A stretch of 47,586 nt of DNA from Paracoccus limosus (GTDB taxonomy: Bacteria; Pseudomonadota; Alphaproteobacteria; Rhodobacterales; Rhodobacteraceae): contig NZ_WMIF01000027.1 in NCBI RefSeq assembly GCF_009711185.1, positions 1 through 47,586 of the forward strand, written 5' to 3'. The stretch's first letter is position 1. The number at the start of each line of letters is the position of its first letter. Under the pieces are notes generated by a model. The model was given only the letters and a program-made list of their open reading frames with translations, was not told the origin of the DNA and made no database searches. This document shows positions 6,962-13,978 of this stretch, piece after piece. The position numbers were made by a program, and so were the translations under genes.

Positions 6962-7075
6962 ATGCGGCATGCCTGCTCCCTAAAAAGCCACACTCGACGC
7001 TCCGAATAGCCTCACACACTTCCCACGGTTGAAATTTGCCTTTACATTCGCCTTCGTTGCGTTTGCGGAGGACTT

Positions 7076-7543
7076 ATGGCAGATCGTTGGGTAGGTATTG
7101 TCGCATCCGGCGACAAGGTCACTATGGTTGATGCAGAGGTCCCAGCCACGGGGCCGCTGGTCGTTCAAATGGACCAGACGCTTAAGCTCCAAGCGGGTGA
7201 TCGCCCATCGGCCTATGACACACTCTACAATAGCCTAACCAACTATTTCCGGGAGCAGAAGATCGCCAAGGTCTTTGTAAAGGCAAGCGCCGTATCGAAA
7301 GGCTCAGTGTCTCTCGCACACCTTTCAAGCGCTGAGGTTCGGGGCGTAGTTATGGCGGCGGCAGCATCCGTCTGTGACGCGCAACCGTTGGCCAAAGCCG
7401 CAATCAGCAAAGGCTTTGGGAAGCGCAAGGTTGACGAGTATCTCGATGATGCTCAGTTCTGGAAAGACAACGTTGATGGAAAAGATTTGAGAGCAGGTAG
7501 CCGAGAAGCGGCAATCTTACTTATTGCGGCTAGAGGGAAGTAG
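7076..7543 (+). CDS. unrecognised 155-aa protein, partner of protein kinase
   Basis: 155-aa soluble protein with a strong ribosome site (GGAGG) before ATG 7076. The opening W-V-G-I-V-A-S-G-D-K-V-T-M-V-D-A-E-V, the later K-V-F-V-K-A-S-A-V-S and the last helix R-E-A-A-I-L-L-I-A-A-R resemble the strand/helix order of RNase H/RuvC-like proteins (as in DUF3010), but the first Asp of a RuvC site is missing, so any catalytic role is doubtful. Only 3 nt separate it from the kinase gene that follows, so the two form one operon. The DNA is less GC-rich than the surroundings, a sign of transfer. A substrate, regulator or sensor for the kinase is plausible; the fold call is tentative. Confidence 0.7.
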   Translation: MADRWVGIVASGDKVTMVDAEVPATGPLVVQMDQTLKLQAGDRPSAYDTLYNSLTNYFREQKIAKVFVKASAVSKGSVSLAHLSSAEVRGVVMAAAASVCDAQPLAKAAISKGFGKRKVDEYLDDAQFWKDNVDGKDLRAGSREAAILLIAARGK

Positions 7544-7546
7544 TAA

Positions 7547-8566
7547 TTGCGGTCAGGTCTAGTTATTGGCGCAAAAATCGGAAATGGCCACTTTGGTGAT
7601 GTCCACCTTGCTACCGACCAGGTTCATGGACAGGTTGCTGTAAAGATTATTGCACAAGGAGGAACCTCGCAGGCGGACTGGGATTTGGAAAAGGCAGACT
7701 TTCTGAAAGAAGCCCAGAATCTTGCAAAGGCTACACACCGGAACATCGTGCAAGTTCACCATCTAGTCGAGAATGACACCGGCGATGCGCTGCACATCTG
7801 TATGGAGTATTGTTCCGGCGGTTCACTGCAATCCAAGTTCGAGGCCGGTCCGATGACCGTGAAGTCTGTCAGGGACGTGGGAAATGGCGTTCTTCTTGGT
7901 CTGGACTGCTTGCATGCTCGCGGCATGCTGCATCGAGATTTGAAACCGGGAAACATCTTATTGGATGGAACCGGACGGGCCAAAATCGCCGATTTTGGCC
8001 TTGTGACGGATAGGTTGCTCTTGGGGTATGGGTCCGCTGCGGGCTATAGTGATCACCTGGCTTACGAGGTGTGGCATCACCAGCCGACAAGTACCAAGAC
8101 AGATATGTGGGCATTCGGCATGACGCTCTACCGGCTTCTGCACGGTAAGCAGTGGTATGAGGAAAGCCCTGCGCCCAGGTTTACGATTTCCAGCGGAGGC
8201 TTCGCGGACTCTCTCAAGTGGCTTCCGCACATACCAAAGCAATGGCGACGCGTCCTTAGGGCAATGATGGCAGATGACCCGAGTCGTCGGCTTGGAACCG
8301 TTGGCGAGGCACAAAAAGCCTTTTCCCGCCTTCCGATTGATCCCGCTTGGTCGTGCACCGTGACGGCAGCGGAAGTGGCATGGACCCGCGAGGCCAAGGG
8401 GCGGCGCCACCTTGTCCGGTGGCAGCGCCACTCGCCGCGAAAGCATGAGTGGTCTGCATGGACCGAACCGCTCGGCGCGGGGATCAAGCGAACTGTAGCA
8501 GGCTCAAACGGAGTTATCGGCAGTGGTGAAGCCGTGAAGCAGTTAGAGGCGTTCTTCGCCGTTTAA
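7547..8566 (+). CDS. Ser/Thr protein kinase, 339 aa
   Basis: Eukaryotic-type kinase with all main catalytic features: glycine loop G-N-G-H-F-G-D-V (residues 12-19), ATP-binding Lys33 in V-A-V-K, Glu55, H-R-D-L-K-P-G-N at 129-136 (Asp131 catalytic) and D-F-G at 149-151. The activation segment is short and the usual APE is replaced by A-Y-E. After about residue 260 a beta-rich tail of some 75 residues (with L-V-R-W-Q-R-H and W-T-E-P) may bind a ligand or partner; there is no membrane span, unlike many PknB kinases. The start is TTG at 7547, preceded by GAGGGA. It forms a two-gene unit with 7076-7543. Stand-alone kinases with a small partner inside islands are often defence genes. Confidence 0.9.
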   Translation: MRSGLVIGAKIGNGHFGDVHLATDQVHGQVAVKIIAQGGTSQADWDLEKADFLKEAQNLAKATHRNIVQVHHLVENDTGDALHICMEYCSGGSLQSKFEAGPMTVKSVRDVGNGVLLGLDCLHARGMLHRDLKPGNILLDGTGRAKIADFGLVTDRLLLGYGSAAGYSDHLAYEVWHHQPTSTKTDMWAFGMTLYRLLHGKQWYEESPAPRFTISSGGFADSLKWLPHIPKQWRRVLRAMMADDPSRRLGTVGEAQKAFSRLPIDPAWSCTVTAAEVAWTREAKGRRHLVRWQRHSPRKHEWSAWTEPLGAGIKRTVAGSNGVIGSGEAVKQLEAFFAV

Positions 8567-8787
8567 GATGCAATGCGGCTCTGTCGTCTGTGCCGAGGCA
8601 GAAGATATCCATCGACGAAGTCCGCTGGTCCGACCGGGCCGAGGTCGAATGCATGAATGGCTATGTTTCGCCTGTCAGCAGAACAACGCGCACAGTAACA
8701 GTTGCTCGCAACTTGCCCTTCGGCAGGTGACCATGGCGACCCGCAGTAACGGCACTTAGGCTGCTCTACGGTGTGCCGCACAATCAT
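8563..8787 (-). CDS. small zinc-ribbon-like protein, 74 aa
   Basis: 74-aa frame with C-R-Y-C-G at about residues 12-16 and C-Y-C-A-R-C at about 30-35, arranged as a possible zinc site. Such a pattern is unlikely by chance, but the ribosome site is weak and the end overlaps the end of the kinase gene by 4 nt. It could be a small nucleic-acid-binding protein or a fragment of a larger zinc-finger gene. Between its start and the next gene (8788-9072) I see no convincing coding frame, RNA gene or repeat. Confidence 0.4.
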   Translation of the reverse strand: MIVRHTVEQPKCRYCGSPWSPAEGQVASNCYCARCSADRRNIAIHAFDLGPVGPADFVDGYLLPRHRRQSRIAS

Positions 8788-9072
8788 GGCGTTTCTACTT
8801 CTGATTGATTTCTCCCTGGGTGAAACATACAGAGAACATCCTCTGGCGTCAAACTATTACTCAGGTGACGTATCCTCAGATGCATCACAATTTATGGAGC
8901 GCCCATCATCGCGTTCACATGGGCGGGGGATAGGTTGTGAATTATCCTCGCCCTACCGCCATAGGGGCAACACCATGCTCCCCCACTGGCTGACGCGCTC
9001 TGCCGCGTCTCGCGCATTGCTGATGATGCATCGACCCAGGCGACGACAACGAGCACGACGACAGACGCGGGT

Positions 9073-9390
9073 CTACACCCGGATGCCTGCGCGTTTAAAC
9101 AACGCATCGGGGAAATCGGACGGCGGGACGCCCGCCTTCATCGCATCGGTCAGGGCCTTCGCGATTGTCTTCCGATGCTTCGCCTCGGTCTTTGCGGTGC
9201 CGACAGAGGCGGTCGGGAACAGCTTGTTTTCCGGCAGGTCGCGAATATACGGCTCTAGGGTCTTCATCGCCTTTCGACGTGCGAGGATGATGCAGTACTC
9301 GATGCTGTCCGGCGTATCCTGATCAGGCATCGGAAGATGGTCAGGCCCTTTGGGCAGGTCGCGTCCGCGATTGGTGTCGTTTTCGCTCAT
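9073..9390 (-). CDS. hypothetical protein, 105 aa, last gene before att site
   Basis: 105-aa protein, start taken at the ATG at 9390 (MSENDTNRGRD) rather than at 9435, since the extra residues look non-coding. The N-terminal third is polar and disordered; the remainder (from C-I-I-L-A-R-R-K-A-M-K-T-L) is helical and Lys/Ala-rich. No known domain. It is the last gene of the island before the tRNA-Asn fragment at 9500, about 110 bp away, where short cargo or control genes are common. Confidence 0.6.
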   Translation of the reverse strand: MSENDTNRGRDLPKGPDHLPMPDQDTPDSIEYCIILARRKAMKTLEPYIRDLPENKLFPTASVGTAKTEAKHRKTIAKALTDAMKAGVPPSDFPDALFKRAGIRV

Positions 9391-9499
9391 GGGTTGAGTT
9401 TGGCACGCAGAATGCACCAAAGCAAGCGCGGTCAATTGGCGGTCAAAGCCTTCGCGCGCCCCGCACTAACCACTTGAGCCAAGGGGCATCTGGCGGTGC

Positions 9500-9544
9500 C
9501 TGTTAATCAATTGGTCGTAGGTTCGATCCCTACCGCCGGAGCCA
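9500..9544 (+). other. attachment site: 3' fragment of tRNA-Asn(GTT)
   Basis: From CTGTTAATCAAT to CGCCGGAGCCA this matches the anticodon loop, variable region, T arm (GTAGG-TTCGATC-CCTAC), acceptor strand and CCA of tRNA-Asn. The matching 5' half is missing: the sequence before it cannot pair with CGCCGGA or with TCAAT. It is therefore not a functional tRNA gene but the copy left at one edge of an element that integrated into the 3' half of tRNA-Asn. The terminator behind it (9552-9580) supports this as the original chromosomal tail of the gene, with the intact tRNA at the other edge, left of the window. Confidence 0.85.
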
Positions 9545-9551
9545 TAAAAAC

Positions 9552-9580
9552 AAGGGCTTAGCCAAAATGGTTAGGCCCTT
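9552..9580 (+). terminator. terminator behind the tRNA-Asn fragment
   Basis: AAGGGCTTAGCC pairs with GGTTAGGCCCTT (two G-T wobble pairs) around a 5-nt loop and is followed by CTTCTTTTCC. It is a classical intrinsic terminator placed where a tRNA gene would need one. Confidence 0.8.
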
Positions 9581-9613
9581 CTTCTTTTCCGGGGAACACC
9601 TGGGGAACGCGTC

Positions 9614-9871
9614 CTATACTACCCGATCCAGCACCGGCACCGACCAATCGGCGGCGCAGCGCTCCGCCTCGATGATGGCCTGCGCATAACTCGCGCCGTC
9701 CCATAGCACTGCCTGTCCGCCGTCATCCTCGATCAGCAGCACAAGGAACCGCGCCGGGCAGATCATCGGCACCCCAAGCACCGCAAGTTGGTTCTGCCGC
9801 GCGCGCAGGCCGCGATCCGTCGCGCCGACGATCTCGATCCGGTCCGGTGTCGCGAACATGCTGTCAGTCAT
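9614..9871 (-). CDS. hypothetical protein, 85 aa, coupled to zinc-finger frame
   Basis: 85-aa protein with the start set at ATG 9871, which overlaps the TGA of the cysteine-rich frame at 9868-10281 as ATGA. That coupling strongly suggests both were once an expressed pair. It is acidic, with a beta-rich middle (V-G-A-T-D-R-G-L-R-A-R, then A-R-F-L-V-L-L-I-E-D-D-G-G) and ends with a helix containing Y-A-Q-A-I-I-E-A-E. It appears to be a small soluble protein of phage or island origin. No family is recognised. Confidence 0.55.
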   Translation of the reverse strand: MTDSMFATPDRIEIVGATDRGLRARQNQLAVLGVPMICPARFLVLLIEDDGGQAVLWDGASYAQAIIEAERCAADWSVPVLDRVV

Positions 9872-10281
9872 GTTTGCCCGCCATTGCGAGCGCGCATCGC
9901 GCAGGATCGGCAGCAGAAGCGGGTTTCGGCCCGCTTCGGACGAAACGCCTGGCCGCAATGACCGCAGGAAATATCCGGCAGACGCCGCTTGCCAGGCAAA
10001 GCGCAAGCCCGGCTGCAACAGACCTGTTCAACCCGATGCGGCAGGAAGGTTTTCTGACAGACCGGGCAGGTCTTGGGGTGCCGTTTCCGCTTGTGCGCAC
10101 CGTAACAGGTATGGGTGCAGAACCGGCCATAGCCCCTGAACGTCTTGCCGCAGTGATCGCGCGCCTTGCGGGTCTTATCGGCATCGGCAGCGGATCTCCG
10201 GCAGCAGGTGTAGCGTGATAGGCATTTTTTCAGAGTTTGACACGCAAATTTGCAGCACGACGTTTTTTCACTGACCCTGTT
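9868..10281 (-). pseudogene. cysteine-rich zinc-finger frame without a canonical start
   Basis: An open frame of 137 codons between TAA 10282-10284 and TGA 9868-9870 contains two complete units of the form C-x2-C-x-K/Q-x-F ... C-C-x2-x-C (CPVCQKTF with CCSRAC; CGHCGQAF with CCRSC) and an earlier one, HCGKTF with FCTHTC, that has lost its first Cys. This is a clear multi-finger, treble-clef-like protein. There is no ATG, GTG or TTG before the fingers; a CTG at 10233 is the only near-start. An ATG at 10225 in another frame runs only 16 codons. A decayed 5' end or frameshift is the simplest reading. Its stop overlaps the next gene's start. Confidence 0.65.
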
Positions 10282-10303
10282 TTAGCCCCCTTTGAACGGT
10301 GGG

Positions 10304-10711
10304 TTAAACGCCTCCTTTACGCCCCCTTTTGTCATTGCCGGTCCTCTTGCAGGCAGCGGTGCCGGCAGCGGCAACGGATCGGCCCCAGAGACCGAGGCCG
10401 CTCCAATAGGCCTGGCAGTCCTTTTGCAGGTCGAGCCATTGCGCGCGGTAAGCGCCGCGCAGCATGTATTTGCCCGCACCACCGTGGTTGAAAACGTGCC
10501 AGCCTGGGACGATCTCGCGGCCGGCTGCCTCGGCGCGGGCCTTGGCCTGTGCGTGCCAAAATGCAAACGACGTCCAAACGGTGGTCGAGGTGGCGTCGCC
10601 GGTCGCCGGGTCATCGTCCATCTGATCCAGCGGGATGCCGCCGATGCCATGCGCCCCGGTCAGGACCGGGATTTGCGGCAGGTCCAGATCGGCGCGATGC
10701 GCGTTCAGCAT
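10304..10711 (-). CDS. phage-remnant frame, probably displaced by a frameshift
   Basis: 135-codon frame with protein-like sequence (P-Q-I-P-V-L-T-G-A-H-G-I-G-G-I-P-L-D-Q-M, later W-H-A-Q-A-K-A-R-A-E-A-A-G). It continues, in a new frame, the good coding sequence that fades out of the frame 10611-11222 near 10740, so the two are probably parts of one or two genes broken by a frameshift. The ending is low in complexity (K-R-G-R-K-G-G-V), as in decayed ends. No function is recognised. Confidence 0.35.
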   Translation of the reverse strand: MLNAHRADLDLPQIPVLTGAHGIGGIPLDQMDDDPATGDATSTTVWTSFAFWHAQAKARAEAAGREIVPGWHVFNHGGAGKYMLRGAYRAQWLDLQKDCQAYWSGLGLWGRSVAAAGTAACKRTGNDKRGRKGGV

Positions 10712-11222
10712 CGCGAAGGTGGCGAATGGCAGGGAAAGGCGCCACCGCCAACACCTGATCCCAGGTGATTGCGGTCAGCGCCGGTCCCTGCTTGTTTGCC
10801 TCGATCGACACCAGCGACTCCTCGGCCACGGCCTCGGCAGGCATGGCATCGTCGATGAGGCCCCATTGCTGGTCCGGGATCAGACCCAGCAGCACCTGCG
10901 AGATGTTTGCCGCCGCCAGATCACGCGGCAGGCCGAGTTCGTCCTTGCACAGGATGAATGCCGCCATCTGGAGGCGGAAGGTGTGATGCGGGCCGGCATA
11001 GGTCTTGTCCTGGCGCGCGCGCAGGCGGCTGACCAGCACCGCCGGCGTCTTGATGCCCAGCTGCCTGATCTGCTCGACATTCAGCCGACCCGCAATGCCA
11101 CGGCATTCCCGCAGGTCTGGCAGCGCATCCTGAATGAGTGCGGCGACCGTCTCGGGCAGCCTGCCAAGCAGATCCGGTGGGGTGACGGTCCGGCGTCCTG
11201 CCCTCTGCGCCTTCGACGGCAT
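10611..11222 (-). CDS. possible Mu-like phage gp37 (DUF1834) family protein, damaged end
   Basis: The first 150 or so residues look like real protein: L-P-E-T-V-A-A-L-I-Q-D-A-L, K-T-P-A-V-L-V-S-R-L, then M-A-A-F-I-L-C-K-D, L-P-R-D-L-A-A-A-N-I-S-Q-V-L-L-G-L-I-P-D and W-G-L. The order resembles Mu gp37-like tail-region proteins (about 150-180 aa), which lie among late structural genes. After about residue 155 the sequence turns into Arg/Ser/Pro-rich shadow coding, meaning the true frame is lost. The start lies inside the frame 10921-11772. The family call is tentative, from memory of the pattern. Confidence 0.4.
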   Translation of the reverse strand: MPSKAQRAGRRTVTPPDLLGRLPETVAALIQDALPDLRECRGIAGRLNVEQIRQLGIKTPAVLVSRLRARQDKTYAGPHHTFRLQMAAFILCKDELGLPRDLAAANISQVLLGLIPDQQWGLIDDAMPAEAVAEESLVSIEANKQGPALTAITWDQVLAVAPFPAIRHLRDAERASRRSGPAANPGPDRGAWHRRHPAGSDGR

Positions 11223-11772
11223 AGAGCGCGATTTCCCGGCGGATGGGCTCGATGCCGGTGGTGTTCGTCAGGGGATCATAGGGCGGGTTGGCGGTCAGGG
11301 GCCGGCCTGCGCCGGCGGCATAGGTCGGGACGCCGCGGCCGCCGGTGACCGGGGCTTTGCGGGCCTGGCGCATGTCCTCGCGGTCGTAGTCGGCGATGGT
11401 GGTGAGGCCGTCGAAAGCGCCGGCGGCATCGCCGAGGAAGGCTTTGAAGGCCGCGTCGGCGCTGGCGGCGAGGGGCTGCTCGATGACGCCGTAAGTTCCG
11501 GTCAGAACATGGGTGCCGTCCTTGGGTTCAAAGATCAGCACCGCGCAGCGGTCCGGTGCCTCGGGGGTGTAGCAGGCCAGGCCCGCGCCAAGACCCCGGG
11601 TGTCGACCGCACCGGCGCCGCTGCCGTAAAGCAGGTCGGTCACGCTGACATTGATATGCTCACCGTCCTGCGGCATCCATCCGGCCTCGCGCTGCTGCAG
11701 ATAGAGCCGGAAGCCCTTGGCAGGATCATGCGCCTCGTCCTGCTGCACGGCGCCGTCAATTTGAAGCTGCAA
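10921..11772 (-). CDS. phage-like hypothetical protein, C-terminal part out of frame
   Basis: Starts at TTG 11772. Residues 1-185 or so have good protein character (F-R-L-Y-L-Q-Q-R-E-A-G, V-L-I-F-E-P-K-D-G-T-H-V-L-T-G-T-Y-G-V, then Y-D-P-L-T-N-T-T-G-I-E-P-I-R-R-E-I-A-L-Y), while the rest (Arg/Ala/Gly/His-rich) is only the shadow of the overlapping frame 10611-11222. The real end is therefore near 11200 and a stop or frame change has been lost. It sits directly behind the urease cluster. It is probably part of a decayed prophage; function unknown. Confidence 0.4.
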   Translation of the reverse strand: MQLQIDGAVQQDEAHDPAKGFRLYLQQREAGWMPQDGEHINVSVTDLLYGSGAGAVDTRGLGAGLACYTPEAPDRCAVLIFEPKDGTHVLTGTYGVIEQPLAASADAAFKAFLGDAAGAFDGLTTIADYDREDMRQARKAPVTGGRGVPTYAAGAGRPLTANPPYDPLTNTTGIEPIRREIALYAVEGAEGRTPDRHPTGSAWQAARDGRRTHSGCAARPAGMPWHCGSAECRADQAAGHQDAGGAGQPPARAPGQDLCRPASHLPPPDGGIHPVQGRTRPAA

Positions 11773-11853
11773 CTACCGATCGATCATCCCTCTCAAGAGC
11801 AGGTCTTCTTGCACAGCCCGGATTGGGACAGCAGGCGGTGGGAAGCCTTCGTC

Positions 11854-12441
11854 TCACCCCGCAACCAGTAAGCCTGCCGAGATGAATGACACAGCCATGC
11901 CGCTCAGGCGTAGCAGCGCCTTGGGTGTGCCTTGGGTCAGGCCCAGCCGGGCTAGGGCAAACCCTGTCAGATGCAGCAACAGCGTGCTGCCCAGAAAGCC
12001 GAGGGTGTAAGGAATGACCGAAATTGCCTGCGGGATTTCGGCGCCATGCGCATAGCCGTGACAGATGCCAAAACCTGCGGCGATCAGGACTGACAGGCCC
12101 TCTGGCAGCGACCATTCCCGCCAGACCAGCACGCCCAGCACCAACCCGGAAAGGCCGATCCCCCATTCCACCCCCGGCAGCGCCATCCCAGCCAGCGCCA
12201 GCATCGCGCCCAGAACCATCCCCACTGGAAAGGCCATCAGCAGCCCGCGCGCCAGAGCCGCGTGGCCGATCCCCGCCCAAAGCCCCAGCGCCAGCATGGC
12301 AAGCAGGTGATCGCCGCCCATCAGCGGGTGCAGGAAGCCCGATGAAAAACCCCAGCCCTGATGCTGCCCGACATGGGCCAGCGCCGGAGAGGCGATCAGG
12401 GCGCCGATTGCGGCAGGCGCCGCGATCCGAAAGATATGCAT
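11854..12441 (-). CDS. ureJ: HupE/UreJ-family nickel transport protein
   Basis: 195-aa membrane protein with a cleavable-looking N-terminus (ending S-P-A-L-A-H) and about six membrane segments. The HupE/UreJ signature H-P-L-M-G-G-D-H-L-L-A-M-L-A-L-G is at residues 38-53 and the second motif, G-I-C-H-G-Y-A-H-G-A-E, at about 123-133; their His and Asp residues bind nickel. The family imports or passes on nickel for hydrogenases and ureases. It is the last gene of the urease operon, 33 nt after ureD, so its job is nickel supply for urease. Length and motifs are typical. Confidence 0.9.
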   Translation of the reverse strand: MHIFRIAAPAAIGALIASPALAHVGQHQGWGFSSGFLHPLMGGDHLLAMLALGLWAGIGHAALARGLLMAFPVGMVLGAMLALAGMALPGVEWGIGLSGLVLGVLVWREWSLPEGLSVLIAAGFGICHGYAHGAEIPQAISVIPYTLGFLGSTLLLHLTGFALARLGLTQGTPKALLRLSGMAVSFISAGLLVAG

Positions 12442-12474
12442 GCAAGGATCCTTTCCTGTGCCAATGGCGGGGGT

Positions 12475-13302
12475 TCATTTCGACCGGGCGGCACTGTGCC
12501 AGCCGGTCAGGGCAAGACGGGCGGCGACGGCAATCCGCTGCAATATGTGGCTCATCTGATGGCCATGTGGCGCCATCAGCCGCAGGCCGACCAGACCGCG
12601 ATCCGGCAGGGTATCGATGCCCAGATAGATATCGGTCCCGGCGCTGGCGATGACCGGCGCAAGCGCCTCGGCGATCTGATCCGCATCAGAACATCCGGCC
12701 AGCCAGACGGTGGCGATGCAGCCCAGCCCCTTGCGCTGCCACAGAGACCCGCTCGCCTGCATCCGGTCAACAAGCTGCGGTCCCGACGCACCGCCGATAC
12801 TGACACAATTGCTGAGGCGTTCAAAGCTGCGGCCCAAGGCCATTGGATCATGGGCCACGAAGCTGTCAAAGATCACCGCCTTCGCGCCCTCATGCAGCTT
12901 CAGCTGCACCAGCGTGTGGCAATTCGCGCCCGGGAACAGGATCAGCGGATCGGGCAGGTATTCCAGAAACCCGCCCGGCCCGACCTCCAGCCGCACGGCC
13001 TGCTGGGTCAGACCGCCCTTGGCGTCATGCACGACGGTGGCGGCCTGTGTGGTCAGATGCAGATATGCCTGCGCGTCCAGCCGCACCGACAGCGACAGGT
13101 CGTCATCGCCATAAAGCCCGCCGCTGGACGATTGCAGATAGAGCGTCGCCAGCCCTGCAGGATCGCCGGGCAGATGAAAGGGGCGGGTGATGTGAAAGGG
13201 ATGCGGGGTGCGTTGCCGGCCCAGATAGGTGCGGCCATGCACCGTGCCGAATTGCAGTTCGGCGCGGACCGGGCGGCTGGTCGCCACCCGATCAGGCTTC
13301 AC
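12475..13302 (-). CDS. ureD: urease accessory protein UreD
   Basis: About 275 aa. UreD (UreH) is the scaffold that binds apo-urease and, with UreF and UreG, delivers nickel and CO2 to the active site. Family features: [16 protein letters not shown] near the N-terminus, [12 protein letters not shown], and [15 protein letters not shown] chose GTG 13302, preceded by GAGG; an ATG at 13338 would add 12 residues that look like read-back of ureG and would overlap it by 47 nt. Between ureG and ureJ in the operon. A confident family assignment despite the usual low conservation of UreD. Confidence 0.9.
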   Translation of the reverse strand: MKPDRVATSRPVRAELQFGTVHGRTYLGRQRTPHPFHITRPFHLPGDPAGLATLYLQSSSGGLYGDDDLSLSVRLDAQAYLHLTTQAATVVHDAKGGLTQQAVRLEVGPGGFLEYLPDPLILFPGANCHTLVQLKLHEGAKAVIFDSFVAHDPMALGRSFERLSNCVSIGGASGPQLVDRMQASGSLWQRKGLGCIATVWLAGCSDADQIAEALAPVIASAGTDIYLGIDTLPDRGLVGLRLMAPHGHQMSHILQRIAVAARLALTGWHSAARSK

Positions 13303-13978
13303 CCTGCACCTCGGCGGGGATGTCGGTGAACAGGACATCGCGCACGATCAGATCTATGATCGCCTCGATCCCGTCTGCTTGGTCCGAGGCCGCTCGGCCA
13401 TGCGGCCGGCAGGCGCAGCCCAGAAGCGCGCGCCCCTTGCGCACCCCCGCCGCCTCGGTCAGGACCTGATCGGCATTCACATGCACATAGGGCGCGAGAT
13501 CCAGCTTGTTGATCACCAGCAGGTCGGATTGCACGATGCCGGGGCCGCGCTTGCGCGGGATGTCGTCGCCCTGACCCACGTCGATCACGAACATCCACCA
13601 ATCGACCAGATCCAGCGAGAAGGTCGAGGCAAGATTGTCGCCGCCGCTTTCCAGCAGGATCAGATCCAGCCCGGGATAGCGCGCCTCAAGATCTTCGGCG
13701 GCGGCGATGTTCAGCGTGGGGTCTTCGCGGATGACGGTATGGGGGCAGGCGCCTGCCTCGACCGCGCGGACGCGGCCCGGATCGATCAGCCCGCTGCGGC
13801 GCACGCGCTCGGCATCCTCGCGGGTCACCAGATCATTGGTGATGACCGCAACCTCGATCCCGCGACGCGCCAAGGCGGGCAGCAGACGTTCGATCAGCGC
13901 GGTCTTGCCGGAGCCGACGGGGCCGCCGATGCCGATGCGGGCCGGGCCTTTCGGCGCGGATGGAAGATGGACGTTCAT
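13292..13978 (-). CDS. ureG: urease accessory GTPase UreG
   Basis: 228-aa SIMIBI-class GTPase that powers nickel insertion into urease. P-loop G-G-P-V-G-S-G-K-T at residues 18-26, metal-binding C-P-H in [13 protein letters not shown] (about 77-79), the switch motif E-S-G-G-D-N-L, and guanine-specificity motif N-K-L-D. UreG with the Cys-Pro-His motif binds one nickel per dimer. The start overlaps the ureC stop by ATGA. The C-terminus is slightly longer than usual. The CPH-adjacent residues are E-A-G-A instead of the common E-T-G-G. Confidence 0.97.
   Translation of the reverse strand: MNVHLPSAPKGPARIGIGGPVGSGKTALIERLLPALARRGIEVAVITNDLVTREDAERVRRSGLIDPGRVRAVEAGACPHTVIREDPTLNIAAAEDLEARYPGLDLILLESGGDNLASTFSLDLVDWWMFVIDVGQGDDIPRKRGPGIVQSDLLVINKLDLAPYVHVNADQVLTEAAGVRKGRALLGCACRPHGRAASDQADGIEAIIDLIVRDVLFTDIPAEVQGEA

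Noticed and set aside
8771..9322. 183-codon plus-strand frame between the zinc-ribbon gene and the island's last gene
   Set aside because: Its second half is antisense to the better gene at 9073-9390 and the first half has biased, non-protein composition and no ribosome site.
9500..9544. Functional tRNA-Asn gene
   Set aside because: The 5' half (D arm, 5' acceptor strand) is absent; only the 3' half matches.
12361..13329. Long plus-strand frames opposite ureD (and others opposite ureG, ureC and the urt genes)
   Set aside because: Very GC-rich genes produce long open antisense frames; these have shadow composition (Gln/Arg/His/Gly-rich) and lie opposite well-recognised genes.
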